NCBI GenBank assembly: GCA_016788045.1
Contig: JAEUTG010000031.1
Location: forward strand, 17,415-81,414
Direction of reading: 5' to 3'
DNA length: 64,000 nt
Source: Bacteroidales bacterium
Lineage (GTDB): Bacteria > Bacteroidota > Bacteroidia > Bacteroidales > Lentimicrobiaceae
Shown here: positions 9,951 to 18,159 of the stretch, piece after piece
Layout of the letters: each line of letters starts with the position of its first letter
Numbering within the stretch: position 1 is the stretch's first letter
Program-made: the position numbers and the translations under genes
The notes under the pieces: generated by a model
The model's input: the letters and a program-made list of their open reading frames with translations, nothing else
The model's database searches: none
Told to the model about the DNA's origin: nothing

Positions 9951-9958
9951 TATCTTTG
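9951..9958 (+). promoter_or_regulatory. Bacteroidota -7 box (TATCTTTG)
   Basis: TATCTTTG matches the Bacteroidota consensus TAnnTTTG. It lies 31 bases before ATG 9990 and after an in-frame upstream ATG (9945), so it argues for the start at 9990. No clear TTG -33 element is seen. Confidence 0.6.
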
Positions 9959-9989
9959 CACGATTTCAATCTGTAATACCTTTCTTAAC

Positions 9990-10691
9990 ATGAAACAACG
10001 TTTACTTACCTTCAGTTTGCTTTTACTCCTGATTTCCGCAAGTGCCCAGAACATTCAGCTGCACTACGATTTTGGCAAGGACCGGAAGTATCCGACCTCC
10101 ACCGTCGAGATGTTTAAGACCGATAAACTGGGCAGCACCTTCTTTTTTGTGGATATGGATTATGATGTCAGCGGCGTTGAGGGGGTAAGCACCGCCTATT
10201 GGGAGATCGCCCGCTCTTTCAATCTCGGGAAAACACCTTTGGCCGCCCATGCCGAATACAACGGAGGATTCGGGCAGTATGTGGCACCTGATTACAACGG
10301 CGCCTTCCAGATTAACGATGCGTGGCTGGCCGGATTGGACTATAACTACAACAACGCGGATTTTACGCGGGGATTCACACTCCAGCTGCTGTACAAATAC
10401 ATCAGGGGTAAGCACGATGCCTCATTTCAGCTGACGGGTGTGTGGACTATGGATTTCTTCAACCGCAAGGTTACGTTCAGCGGATTTGCGGATTTCTGGA
10501 GAGAAGATACGGAATTTCTGACTGAAACCTCGTCGGAGGTTACGCAGTTTGTGTTCCAGTCTGAACCACAGCTCTGGTATAACTTAACGAAGAATTTTTC
10601 CCTGGGATCAGAACTTGAGCTGGGTTATAACTTTGTCCCGGTGAAGGGTTTCAGGCTGAATCCCACCCTGGGTGCCAAGTGGACTTTCTGA
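9990..10691 (+). CDS. DUF5020 family outer-membrane protein
   Basis: A 233-residue secreted protein with a classical signal peptide ending at SASAQ. The mature part alternates polar and hydrophobic residues, is rich in aromatic residues and ends in a terminal Phe (GAKWTF), as expected of an outer-membrane beta-barrel. It matches the DUF5020 family, which is related to Tsx-type nucleoside channels. The start at 9990 is chosen over 9945 because of the signal peptide and because the -7 box lies between the two. Substrate is unknown. Confidence 0.8.
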   Translation: MKQRLLTFSLLLLLISASAQNIQLHYDFGKDRKYPTSTVEMFKTDKLGSTFFFVDMDYDVSGVEGVSTAYWEIARSFNLGKTPLAAHAEYNGGFGQYVAPDYNGAFQINDAWLAGLDYNYNNADFTRGFTLQLLYKYIRGKHDASFQLTGVWTMDFFNRKVTFSGFADFWREDTEFLTETSSEVTQFVFQSEPQLWYNLTKNFSLGSELELGYNFVPVKGFRLNPTLGAKWTF

Positions 10692-10759
10692 GGGTCACTC
10701 AAAAAAAATGAGCAGAATGCGCAGACGACGGAGGTTTCACCATTTATCAGTCATAAGCC

Positions 10760-10820
10760 GTTTGCACGCGCCTGCCTGTTTGCCCATGCAGACAGGTCAG
10801 AAGATAAAATGCGCGCAAAC
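10760..10820. other. Imperfect long hairpin between convergent genes
   Basis: GTTTGC (10760-10765) pairs with GCAAAC (10815-10820), and an inner arm CCTGcCTG pairs with CAGaCAGG. No T run follows, so it is not a standard terminator; it may be a REP-like element or a processing site at the junction of two convergent genes. Confidence 0.4.
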
Positions 10821-10892
10821 AGCGTTTTGTTAAATCAAACATACTGTGGACGTTAGTTAAATCTGTCATTGGCAGCGCTGATGTAGTTTAAG

Positions 10893-11537
10893 TTATTCCC
10901 AGCTGATGCCCTCTTTAACCACTTTGGCCGGATTTCCGGCAATGATGGCATTTTTTACCGTAAACACGCCCTTTACAACGGAATCTGAAGCCACCACGCA
11001 CCCGTCAGGGATCACAGTGCCTTTGTAAATCTTAGCGCCGCATCCGATCCACACGTGGTTGCCGATGGTGATTTTCTTCCCTGAGGTCCGCTTTTCCTGA
11101 ATGACCATCGAGTGGAAATCTTCGTCGAGAAACTGACAGTCCCATGAAATAGCACATTGGTCCCCGATGCTCAGACCGTGCATGATGATCATTTTGGTGT
11201 TGTTGTTGATGTAACCGCCCTTCCCGATGCTGACCACCGCTTTCTCACCAACATCAATCCGGCAGCCGCGCCCGATGGAGTAGGTGTCGGCAATTTGCAG
11301 TTTACCTTTTATCCTTAACAGGGTAGTGTCAGACCTGTGACTGAATCCGACGTAGGAGATCCCGACTTCCAGCCTTCCTCCGTGGCTGATGTTGCGGAGC
11401 CCCCGGATGCTGACCCGCTGGTGCAGCAACAGGGCTTTCCCATGCAACAGCTTGTGGACCAGAAAACGGAATACCACAATCAGGAAACTGCTTTCAGATT
11501 TCCTGCATTTTCTGTATAGAGCGGCCAGTTGTTTCAT
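10893..11537 (-). CDS. Left-handed beta-helix (hexapeptide) acyltransferase
   Basis: A 214-residue protein whose second half has hexapeptide repeats of the left-handed beta-helix fold, for example IGNHVWIGCGAKI and VIPDGCVVASDSVV, and the family ending IIAGNPAKVVKEG. It resembles maltose O-acetyltransferase/WbbJ-type transferases that acetylate sugars of surface polysaccharides. The likely catalytic His lies in the DEDFHSM segment. The N-terminal 50 residues are hydrophobic and basic and may lie against the membrane. Acceptor sugar is not inferable. Confidence 0.85.
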   Translation of the reverse strand: MKQLAALYRKCRKSESSFLIVVFRFLVHKLLHGKALLLHQRVSIRGLRNISHGGRLEVGISYVGFSHRSDTTLLRIKGKLQIADTYSIGRGCRIDVGEKAVVSIGKGGYINNNTKMIIMHGLSIGDQCAISWDCQFLDEDFHSMVIQEKRTSGKKITIGNHVWIGCGAKIYKGTVIPDGCVVASDSVVKGVFTVKNAIIAGNPAKVVKEGISWE

Positions 11538-11697
11538 GCTGTTGTTTCATTGCTGGTTAAACGAAAGTAAGGCGGAAAAGATAGTAGCTGTTGTTATTGC
11601 AACATTATCATTGTAAAAGTAGCAATTTATAATCATCAGGCAATGTCGTTCAGGTCAGGCTGGAAACCGGAAATGAAATCAGTTAAAATTCCTTCGG

Positions 11698-11825
11698 CTC
11701 TCTGGCATATTTGCCTGAATGCTGATGATGACAGGCAGGCCAGAATACTCAGGCTGCAAGATCTGTATGATGGTCAGTCTGAGCGTAGTCGAAGACACAC
11801 CCCAACCAGCCAGAAGACATTAAAT
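11698..11825. repeat. Direct repeat copy 1 (~128 bp)
   Basis: The first copy of a directly repeated block, with the second copy about 137 bases downstream. Shared segments are GCATATTTxCCTGAATGCTGATG, GAATACTCAGGCTG, GATGGTCAGTC, TCTGAGCGTAGTCGAAGA and CCAGCCAGAAGACATTAAAT. The copies differ at several bases and have small indels, which indicates age. Confidence 0.8.
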
Positions 11826-11834
11826 TACCTGCGA

Positions 11835-11963
11835 CCCTCTTGCATATTTACCTGAATGCTGATGCAGACAGGAAAGCCTGAATACTCAGGCTGTCAATTT
11901 CAGTATGATGGTCAGTCTGAGCGTAGTCGAAGACAGACCTCAACCAGCCAGAAGACATTAAAT
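11835..11963. repeat. Direct repeat copy 2 (~129 bp)
   Basis: The second copy of the block at 11698-11825. Its core has near-palindromic ends (GGTCAGTCT ... AGACAGACC, one mismatch) around GAGCGTAGTCGA, so it could fold as a hairpin like a REP/BIME unit. The TCTGAGCGTAGTCGAAGA core is a sequence I recall as common between genes in this phylum. Confidence 0.8.
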
Positions 11964-12036
11964 CCTCCAATAGAATTCACGCATCGTTTTTCGCCAGACA
12001 GAAGAAGTTGTTGTTCGTTTTAGCAGAAAAAGTCAG

Positions 12037-12044
12037 TACTTTTG
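12037..12044 (+). promoter_or_regulatory. -7 box TACTTTTG upstream of transketolase
   Basis: An exact TAnnTTTG match. It would start transcription near 12050 and give a leader of about 195 bases before ATG 12244. TTG triplets lie 24-29 bases upstream, slightly further than the ideal spacing. Confidence 0.6.
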
Positions 12045-12243
12045 GTCCCTGAAAAAGAGGGCCGGGGTCAATGGCGATGTGTTTGCATGCAGATTGTAAG
12101 TATTTATAATTCAATAATATACGATCTCATGAAAAAACTTGTATTCTACCGCATTCAATGATCCTGGCTATGTGTTGCCTCAAAAGTTTAATCAATCCGT
12201 TCTTTTTGTAAATCAGGTATAACAGCAATCCGAAAATTCCAGC

Positions 12244-14286
12244 ATGAAAAAAAGCATTGAAGTTCTCGCCGCCGACAACATCCGCATTCTGTCGGCCGCG
12301 ATGGTTGAAAAGGCCAGGTCAGGTCATCCCGGCGGCGCCATGGGTGGAGCAGATTTTATCAACCTGCTGTTTACTGAGTTTCTCAGAAACGATCCTGACG
12401 ACAGCACCTGGCACCTGCGCGACCGCTTTTTCCTTGATCCCGGGCACATGTCGCCTATGCTTTATTCAGTGCTGGCCTTGTCGGGCAATTATACCATTGA
12501 TGATCTCAAGGCATTCAGGCAGTGGGGGAGTAGTACCCCGGGCCATCCTGAAGTGGATGTGAAACGCGGAGTGGAAAACACGTCAGGTCCCCTGGGACAG
12601 GGACATACCATGGCGGTGGGCGCTGCCATTGCTGAACGCTTTCTCTGTGCCCGCTTCGGCGAATGGATGGCGCACAAGACTTATGCCTACATCTCGGATG
12701 GCGGAATTCAGGAAGAGATCTCCCAGTCAGCCGGCCGGATAGCCGGTTTCCTTGGCCTCAGCAACCTGATCATGTTTTTTGATTCCAACGACATCCAGCT
12801 TTCAACGCCTACTGAGGTAGTAACAGCTGAGAATACTGCCATGAAATACGAAGCCTGGGGCTGGAAGGTGATCACCATCGACGGGAACGACCCCGCGGCC
12901 ATCAGGGAAGCGCTGATCGAAGCCAATACAGAAAGAGAGAGGCCTACCCTCATCATCGGCAAAACCATTATGGGCAAAGGGGCTGTAAAAGAGGATGGCT
13001 CCGGATTTGAGCGGAATTGCGCCACCCACGGAATGCCGCTGGGTGAAGCCGGTGCTTCCTTCGCCAAAACCATAGAAAACCTGGGTGGCAATCCTGAGGA
13101 TCCTTTTGTGGTTTTTCCGGAAGTAAAAGCCCATTATGCTGCAGCGGCAGAAAGGAAGCGCAACGATGTTTCTGTGAGGAAAGCCATTCAGGAAAAATGG
13201 GAAAGGGAAAACCCTGAGCTGGCTGCCAGGCTCAGCTTCTACCTCTCCGGTGCCTGCCCTCAACTCGACTTTGAATCGATCGTTCAGAAGGAGGGCGTTG
13301 CTACCCGTGTTGCTTCTTCAGCCGTATTGTCATACCTAGCGCAGAACGTCGGAAATATGATTGTTTCTTCGGCCGACCTCGCCAACAGCGATAAAACGGA
13401 TGGATTCCTCAAGCATACCAAACCCTTTGCAAAGGGCGATTTCTCAGGGGCTTTTCTGCAGGCCGGTGTCAGTGAACTCACCATGGCAGCCATCTGCAAC
13501 GGGATAGCCCTGCATGGCGGAGTCTGGGCCGCCTGTGCCACTTTCTTTGTTTTCAGCGATTATATGAAACCTGCAGTCAGGCTTTCAGCCCTGATGGGCC
13601 TTCCGGTGAAATACATCTGGACGCACGATGCCTTCCGGGTAGGAGAGGATGGCCCCACCCATCAGCCGGTTGAACATGAAGCCCAGCTCAGGCTTATGGA
13701 GCACCTGAAAAACCATCACGGGAAGATGAGCCTGCTGGCCCTCAGGCCTGCCGATGCTGCAGAAACCACCGTCGCCTGGAAAATGGCCATGGAAAATACA
13801 GATTCACCCACTGCACTCATACTCTCAAGGCAGAATATCAGCGACCTCCCCGTAAGTACCGGCAGTACGCCTTACCACTCGGCATTACAGGCTGAAAAAG
13901 GGGCCTGGATCGTACAGGATTGTGAAGGCAAACCCGATGTTATTCTGGTTGCCAGCGGCTCAGAGGTGTCAACCCTGGTTGCCGGGGCTATCCTGCTCCG
14001 CAAGGAGAAGAATCTGAAAGTCAGGGTTGTTTCAGCAATTTCTGAAGGACTGTTCCGGAATCAGGACAAAGCCTGGCAGATGGAAGTGCTGCCCGATGAT
14101 ATTCCGGTTTTCGGACTTACTGCCGGCTTGCCGGTGACCCTCGCCGGACTGGTCGGGAAAAACGGTAAGGTCTGGGGGCTCGGTCACTTTGGCTATTCAG
14201 CCCCGGCAAAGGTACTGGATGAGAAATTCGGCTTTACACCTGAGAATGTATGTCATCAGGTGGTTGAGTTCCTGCAGGGGAAGTAA
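12244..14286 (+). CDS. tkt: Transketolase
   Basis: A full-length 680-residue thiamine-diphosphate enzyme that moves two-carbon ketol units between sugar phosphates in the non-oxidative pentose phosphate pathway. It shows SGHPGGAMG with the substrate His (H28), GPLGQGHTMAVG (residues ~115-126), the ThDP/Mg2+ region at SDGG...FDSND (155-185) and the C-terminal transketolase domain. The catalytic Glu is E411 in GVSELTM. Two positions differ from the classic enzymes: the GDG of the ThDP motif reads SDG, and GxREHAM reads GVSELTM. It stands alone with its own promoter and a long leader, convergent with the next gene. Confidence 0.93.
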   Translation: MKKSIEVLAADNIRILSAAMVEKARSGHPGGAMGGADFINLLFTEFLRNDPDDSTWHLRDRFFLDPGHMSPMLYSVLALSGNYTIDDLKAFRQWGSSTPGHPEVDVKRGVENTSGPLGQGHTMAVGAAIAERFLCARFGEWMAHKTYAYISDGGIQEEISQSAGRIAGFLGLSNLIMFFDSNDIQLSTPTEVVTAENTAMKYEAWGWKVITIDGNDPAAIREALIEANTERERPTLIIGKTIMGKGAVKEDGSGFERNCATHGMPLGEAGASFAKTIENLGGNPEDPFVVFPEVKAHYAAAAERKRNDVSVRKAIQEKWERENPELAARLSFYLSGACPQLDFESIVQKEGVATRVASSAVLSYLAQNVGNMIVSSADLANSDKTDGFLKHTKPFAKGDFSGAFLQAGVSELTMAAICNGIALHGGVWAACATFFVFSDYMKPAVRLSALMGLPVKYIWTHDAFRVGEDGPTHQPVEHEAQLRLMEHLKNHHGKMSLLALRPADAAETTVAWKMAMENTDSPTALILSRQNISDLPVSTGSTPYHSALQAEKGAWIVQDCEGKPDVILVASGSEVSTLVAGAILLRKEKNLKVRVVSAISEGLFRNQDKAWQMEVLPDDIPVFGLTAGLPVTLAGLVGKNGKVWGLGHFGYSAPAKVLDEKFGFTPENVCHQVVEFLQGK

Positions 14287-14299
14287 TGCAGTTACTTCC
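14279..14299. terminator. Hairpin spanning the transketolase stop codon
   Basis: GGAAGTAA and TTACTTCC form a perfect 8-bp stem with a 5-base loop; the TAA stop is inside the left arm. It lies between two convergent genes only 17 bases apart, so it could act in both directions, but neither side has a long T run. Confidence 0.4.
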
Positions 14300-14303
14300 G
14301 GGT

Positions 14304-15497
14304 TCAGGAGGTAATTTTCTTTTCCCGGTTCAGAAGTACTTCCAGGTGGTGCGATGTGATCCCGAACATGGCTTTAAGGGCTCCGATGCGCTCAAAAACC
14401 CGGGCTGACGGGCTGTTTTCATTCTTATGTCTGACTGCTGAAATCATCACGTTTTTCGGGGTGTGTTCGGTTTCAATAAACTCAAATACCCTGGTTTTGT
14501 ACCCGTATGCCTCGAGCAGCAGGGCCCTGATGGCATCGGTGACCATTTCTGCCTGCCGCTCTTCCAGAATCCCGAAGCGGGTGATTTCTTTCAGGCTGTT
14601 CTGTGGGTTGAACTCTTTCCGGATCTGTTTGTGACAGCAGGGGGCAACCATAATTACCTGCGAACCCATCTCAATTCCGCGGAAGATAGCCTCGTCGGTG
14701 GCTGTATCGCAGGCGTGAAGGGCAATCAGCACATCGGCTGTCGTAAGTGAAGCCTCTTGTATGCTCCCGGTTTCAAACCTGAGGTTCCCGAATTGTGCCT
14801 CTTCAGCGATGGTATTGCAAAGGCTGACCAGTGAGGGCCTAAGTTCAATGCCCTGCATCAGGGCCGGTTTCCTGCCGCTGCGGACAAGGTGATCATAAAG
14901 GGCAAATGTCAGGTACCCCTTTCCCGAACCCATGTCGGCTATGGTAAACCCGTCAGGCAGTCCGGCGGTCTTCAGCACTTCATCCACCAGCTCAACATAA
15001 CGGTTGATCTGCCTGAACTTATCCTGCATGGCGGGCTTCACCGTCCAGTCATCGTTGACTACACCCAGCCTCTTCAGATAAACACTGTGCTCCGGATCAA
15101 TCAGCCTGCTTTTTACCTTGTCGTGCCGGTATGCCGGGAGTGCCTTGCTGCTGGCAGGTTTTCTGAGTAACCGGCTGTTCCCTTTGCTGTTGCTCAGCAA
15201 TGAATAGTCAGCCAATGAAGTAAACAGATCAGCTTTGTAAAAATCATTGTTGAGCAGGGTTTCAATCTGCAGCGATGCCTCGTCAATACCCAGATTTTTG
15301 GTGATGTCGTTGGTTGTATACCTGAACACAAAGTTAAGCAGGGCGGTTCCTTTCAGGATGACCGGCTTAACCATAACATTGCTGAGTTCGCTGCTCTTTG
15401 TTCTTTTGCTGCTGAGCGTAAGCCTGATAAAAGCCGAGTTGCTGAAGCTTTCAGTGAGTCCGGAGAGCAACAGGGCAATGTTTTCCTTTAGCGACAT
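14304..15497 (-). CDS. Class I SAM-dependent methyltransferase (Methyltransf_32)
   Basis: A 397-residue predicted cytoplasmic enzyme. The SAM-binding motif I is ADMGSGKGYLTFALYD near residue 190; a later IALHACDTATDEAIFRG and the family-specific APCCHKQIRKE (about residue 290) place it in Methyltransf_32 (METTL25/GSTCD-like). The N-terminal ~150 residues carry no domain I recognise. Members are thought to act on RNA or protein, but the substrate here is not known. Confidence 0.82.
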   Translation of the reverse strand: MSLKENIALLLSGLTESFSNSAFIRLTLSSKRTKSSELSNVMVKPVILKGTALLNFVFRYTTNDITKNLGIDEASLQIETLLNNDFYKADLFTSLADYSLLSNSKGNSRLLRKPASSKALPAYRHDKVKSRLIDPEHSVYLKRLGVVNDDWTVKPAMQDKFRQINRYVELVDEVLKTAGLPDGFTIADMGSGKGYLTFALYDHLVRSGRKPALMQGIELRPSLVSLCNTIAEEAQFGNLRFETGSIQEASLTTADVLIALHACDTATDEAIFRGIEMGSQVIMVAPCCHKQIRKEFNPQNSLKEITRFGILEERQAEMVTDAIRALLLEAYGYKTRVFEFIETEHTPKNVMISAVRHKNENSPSARVFERIGALKAMFGITSHHLEVLLNREKKITS

Positions 15498-15514
15498 GGG
15501 TTGAAATTATATTG

Positions 15515-15522
15515 CAAAAGTA
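15515..15522 (-). promoter_or_regulatory. -7 box TACTTTTG for the methyltransferase gene
   Basis: TACTTTTG on the minus strand is an exact TAnnTTTG match 17 bases ahead of ATG 15497, so the leader would be about 10 bases, short but common in this phylum. Confidence 0.6.
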
Positions 15523-15589
15523 GCAATATAATGGGTTGGGTGAGAAAACCGGTATCGGCTCCGGCTTCTCGGGACAGGTTAGCCCGGTA

Positions 15590-16255
15590 TTATTTTACAG
15601 GTGGTGTTGTGGCTGACGGGCTGATGATCTCGCGCAGGTCTCTGGGCTTCTGGCTGAAGTAATCGTTGAGGAGGAAGCCAGCAGCAACCAGATAGGCAAC
15701 AAAGGCAACGACAATCAGCAGCTGCAGGCCCGAGGTCTTCTGAATTTCATGACGGTCTTTCACTTCGCAAACCTCGCCCGGACAGTACCGTGCTTTTTCC
15801 TTGTAAACCCAGCCATAGAAAAGACAGCCCAGGCAGATGCCGAAGGCCGATTCAAAAAAGAGGAAGATAAGACAGATCAGGCAGATCAGCCCTGTGATGA
15901 TGCTGTAGGAATTGACAATAACAATCAGCACCAGCATGATGACAGCCAGCACCAGCCCGATGACCCAGGCGAATTTCTTCTGCGGTGCCCCGACATACTC
16001 AGGAACCTGTCGCACAACAATCAACCTTCCGGCGATCAGGGTTGGTGCAAACTTAGGATCGATGAAAACACGGATCAGGAAATCAACCAGAAAACCGATG
16101 ATGAAGTACTTGAGCGGCACCATGTTGTGCTGCATGATGGCAATCATGATCGAGATAAAAGCAAACAAAAACAGTATTCCGGCTGCAGCCCTGATTTCGC
16201 GTTCGTTCAGTACGGGCACATCATACCCTTTTACGTTTTCACCAAATTTTCCCAT
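15590..16255 (-). CDS. DUF4395 family integral membrane protein
   Basis: A 221-residue membrane protein with about five hydrophobic segments. The order is a short N-terminal region (VPVLNEREIRAAAG), two membrane segments, the DUF4395 landmark FIDPKFAPTLIAG, two further segments, then a CPGEVC motif (two Cys) and a last membrane segment. The frame extends upstream to 16396, but those residues look non-coding, so ATG 16255 is preferred. Function of DUF4395 is unknown; the paired Cys suggests metal or redox chemistry, which is inference. Confidence 0.8.
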   Translation of the reverse strand: MGKFGENVKGYDVPVLNEREIRAAAGILFLFAFISIMIAIMQHNMVPLKYFIIGFLVDFLIRVFIDPKFAPTLIAGRLIVVRQVPEYVGAPQKKFAWVIGLVLAVIMLVLIVIVNSYSIITGLICLICLIFLFFESAFGICLGCLFYGWVYKEKARYCPGEVCEVKDRHEIQKTSGLQLLIVVAFVAYLVAAGFLLNDYFSQKPRDLREIISPSATTPPVK

Positions 16256-16486
16256 AAGTTTTGAAATTATTGTTTTTAACGATGCTTGCCTGGAATTTTT
16301 CAGGCCGTTTGTCCGGATGAGCAATGTCGTGGACAGATTCTGGCACGACGGACTAATAACAGGCAGGTGGCCATTATGTTTTAAAAGGACGACCACAAAA
16401 GAGGAAAATGCATCTGAATTTTCGGATGTCTCTGATTTCTGGAATTCTTTTTACATTTACCGCCCTAACAAAAAGGTTAATACACG

Positions 16487-18088
16487 ATGTTTCTCCGACT
16501 GATTTTCCCGATTTCTTTTCTGTTGTTGGTCAACAGCCTCAATGCCCAGGTTGAGCCTGGTGATCCCTGGTTTGGTGAAAGCTGCACCAGTATTATGGTT
16601 GCTAAAAAGGCTTCGGCCGATGGGTCGGTCATGACGGCCCATACCTGCGACGGCAATTACCGCACCTGGGTACGGATGGAACCGGCCGCCGATCATGCCG
16701 ATACTGCCATGCATACAGTGTATAAAGGTACCCTTCATACCGAAACTCCTGATGACCGGCGGAAGCTGACCGTTGCCGGCCGCATCCCGCAGGCAAAGCA
16801 TACCTATGCCTACCTGAATACGGCTTATCCATCCATGAACGAAAAGCAACTGGCCATGGGCGAAACCACCTTTGTCGGGCCCGATACCCTGGTGAATAAA
16901 AAAGCCATGTTCCTGATCGAGGAATTGCAGCGGGTTGCCCTTCAGCGGTGCGACAACGCCCGTGAGGCCATACGGCTCATCGGAAAGCTGATCAAAGAAT
17001 ACGGTTATGCTGATTATGGTGAATGCATCACCATTGCCGATACCCGCGAAGTATGGCAGATGGAGATTCTCGGAGAAGGCCCTTCGCGCATCGGAGGGGT
17101 ATGGGCAGCACAACGGATTCCCGACGACCATGTCGGCATCTCAGCCAACATTGCGCGGATTGGTGAAATCGATCTTAAAAACCCGGATTTCTACATGGCC
17201 AGTGACAACGTGAAATCGGTCGCCCTGGAATTTGGCCTGTGGGATGGAAAAGAACCTTTTAAATTCTGGAAAGCCTATGCAAAGGCCGACAAGCCATTTA
17301 AAATCAGGGAGTTTTTTGTTCTTAACAAACTGGCTCCTTCTTTGGGCCTTACAATGGAAATGGATGAACTGCCCTTCTCCGTTAAACCTGAAGGTAAGGT
17401 AAGTGTGGAAATGCTTGCACAGCTCTACCGCGAAACCTTCGAAGGAACCCCCTACGACATGACGGCTAATGTAAAGATGATCCAGAAGAAATACGACAAA
17501 AACAAGAAAGAGACAGGTCAGGATACCATCGTTAGCCCCATCGCCAATCCGTGGCTTTCAGGAGATCTGAGGAACACCCTGAATTTCATCGCCCCCGGAA
17601 CCGTAAATTTTCAACGGACCGTGTCAGTTTCCTGGTGCTCGTACTCTCATATTACCCAGTTGCGTGACTGGCTGCCTGATCAGATTGGAGGTGTTTCGTG
17701 GTTCTCTTTTGATAACCCTGGCCAGAGTCCCAGAATTCCTGTATATGCCGGTGCAACGGCAGTGCCATACAAGTGGGAAGTCTGTGGTCAGAAAAAATAC
17801 CGCGAAGATGCTGCCCTGTGGGGCTTCCGTAAAGCCAACAAACTGGCTACCGTTGCCTACGGTAAAACACGGAAAACCTTGCTGGATAGCGTGCTTGAGT
17901 TTGAACAGAAAGCTGTTTCAGAAATGCCTGCCCTTGAGTCCCGTGCTGTTTCCCTGATCAAAGAGGGGAAAGCTGCCGACGCTCAGACTCTGCTCACCGG
18001 ATACAGCAGAAATTTCTCAGGGGCTGCCTTGCAACGCTGGGCCGAACTCGAAGTGAAGTTCTGGGAAATGTTTGGCCGGGGGTTCTGA
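16487..18088 (+). CDS. C69 family dipeptidase, secreted
   Basis: A 533-residue peptidase of family C69 (PepD/U34, N-terminal nucleophile fold). A signal peptide ends at LNAQ; the family start motif SCTSIMVAKKASADGS contains the nucleophile Cys33, and GYADYGECITIADTREVWQMEI at 168-190 is the expected second block. In typical members the Cys becomes N-terminal after self-processing. The product is probably periplasmic or extracellular and hydrolyses dipeptides. A TACATTTA element at 16452-16459 may be its -7 box. It ends at a strong bidirectional terminator. Confidence 0.88.
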   Translation: MFLRLIFPISFLLLVNSLNAQVEPGDPWFGESCTSIMVAKKASADGSVMTAHTCDGNYRTWVRMEPAADHADTAMHTVYKGTLHTETPDDRRKLTVAGRIPQAKHTYAYLNTAYPSMNEKQLAMGETTFVGPDTLVNKKAMFLIEELQRVALQRCDNAREAIRLIGKLIKEYGYADYGECITIADTREVWQMEILGEGPSRIGGVWAAQRIPDDHVGISANIARIGEIDLKNPDFYMASDNVKSVALEFGLWDGKEPFKFWKAYAKADKPFKIREFFVLNKLAPSLGLTMEMDELPFSVKPEGKVSVEMLAQLYRETFEGTPYDMTANVKMIQKKYDKNKKETGQDTIVSPIANPWLSGDLRNTLNFIAPGTVNFQRTVSVSWCSYSHITQLRDWLPDQIGGVSWFSFDNPGQSPRIPVYAGATAVPYKWEVCGQKKYREDAALWGFRKANKLATVAYGKTRKTLLDSVLEFEQKAVSEMPALESRAVSLIKEGKAADAQTLLTGYSRNFSGAALQRWAELEVKFWEMFGRGF

Positions 18089-18107
18089 AAAAAAAGGAAA
18101 AAGTAAA

Positions 18108-18141
18108 ACAAAAGCCCGGCTCAGATGAACCGGGCTTTTGT
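18108..18141. terminator. Bidirectional Rho-independent terminator
   Basis: ACAAAAGCCCGG and CCGGGCTTTTGT form a perfect 12-bp stem with a 10-base loop, flanked by A-rich sequence on the left and TTTT on the right. It sits between two convergent genes. Confidence 0.92.
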
Positions 18142-18159
18142 TTTGGTGAAACACAGTTG

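Larger units (their letters stand above)
11538..12243. other. Intergenic region with duplicated repeat and transketolase leader
   Basis: The left part is AT-rich and probably holds the promoter of the acyltransferase gene. The middle holds two diverged copies of a ~128-bp repeat (11698-11825 and 11835-11963). The right part holds the tkt promoter and a ~195-base leader containing a 10-codon ORF at 12129-12161. No supported full-size gene. Confidence 0.6.

Noticed and set aside
9945..9989. Upstream start for the DUF5020 protein
   Set aside because: It precedes the -7 box and would place 15 extra residues ahead of a normal signal peptide.
11643..11855. A 70-codon frame in the intergenic region
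   Set aside because: It runs across the repeat copy and has no protein-like features.
16457..17131. A 224-codon minus-strand frame
   Set aside because: Opposite the C69 dipeptidase, which has intact catalytic and signal sequences.
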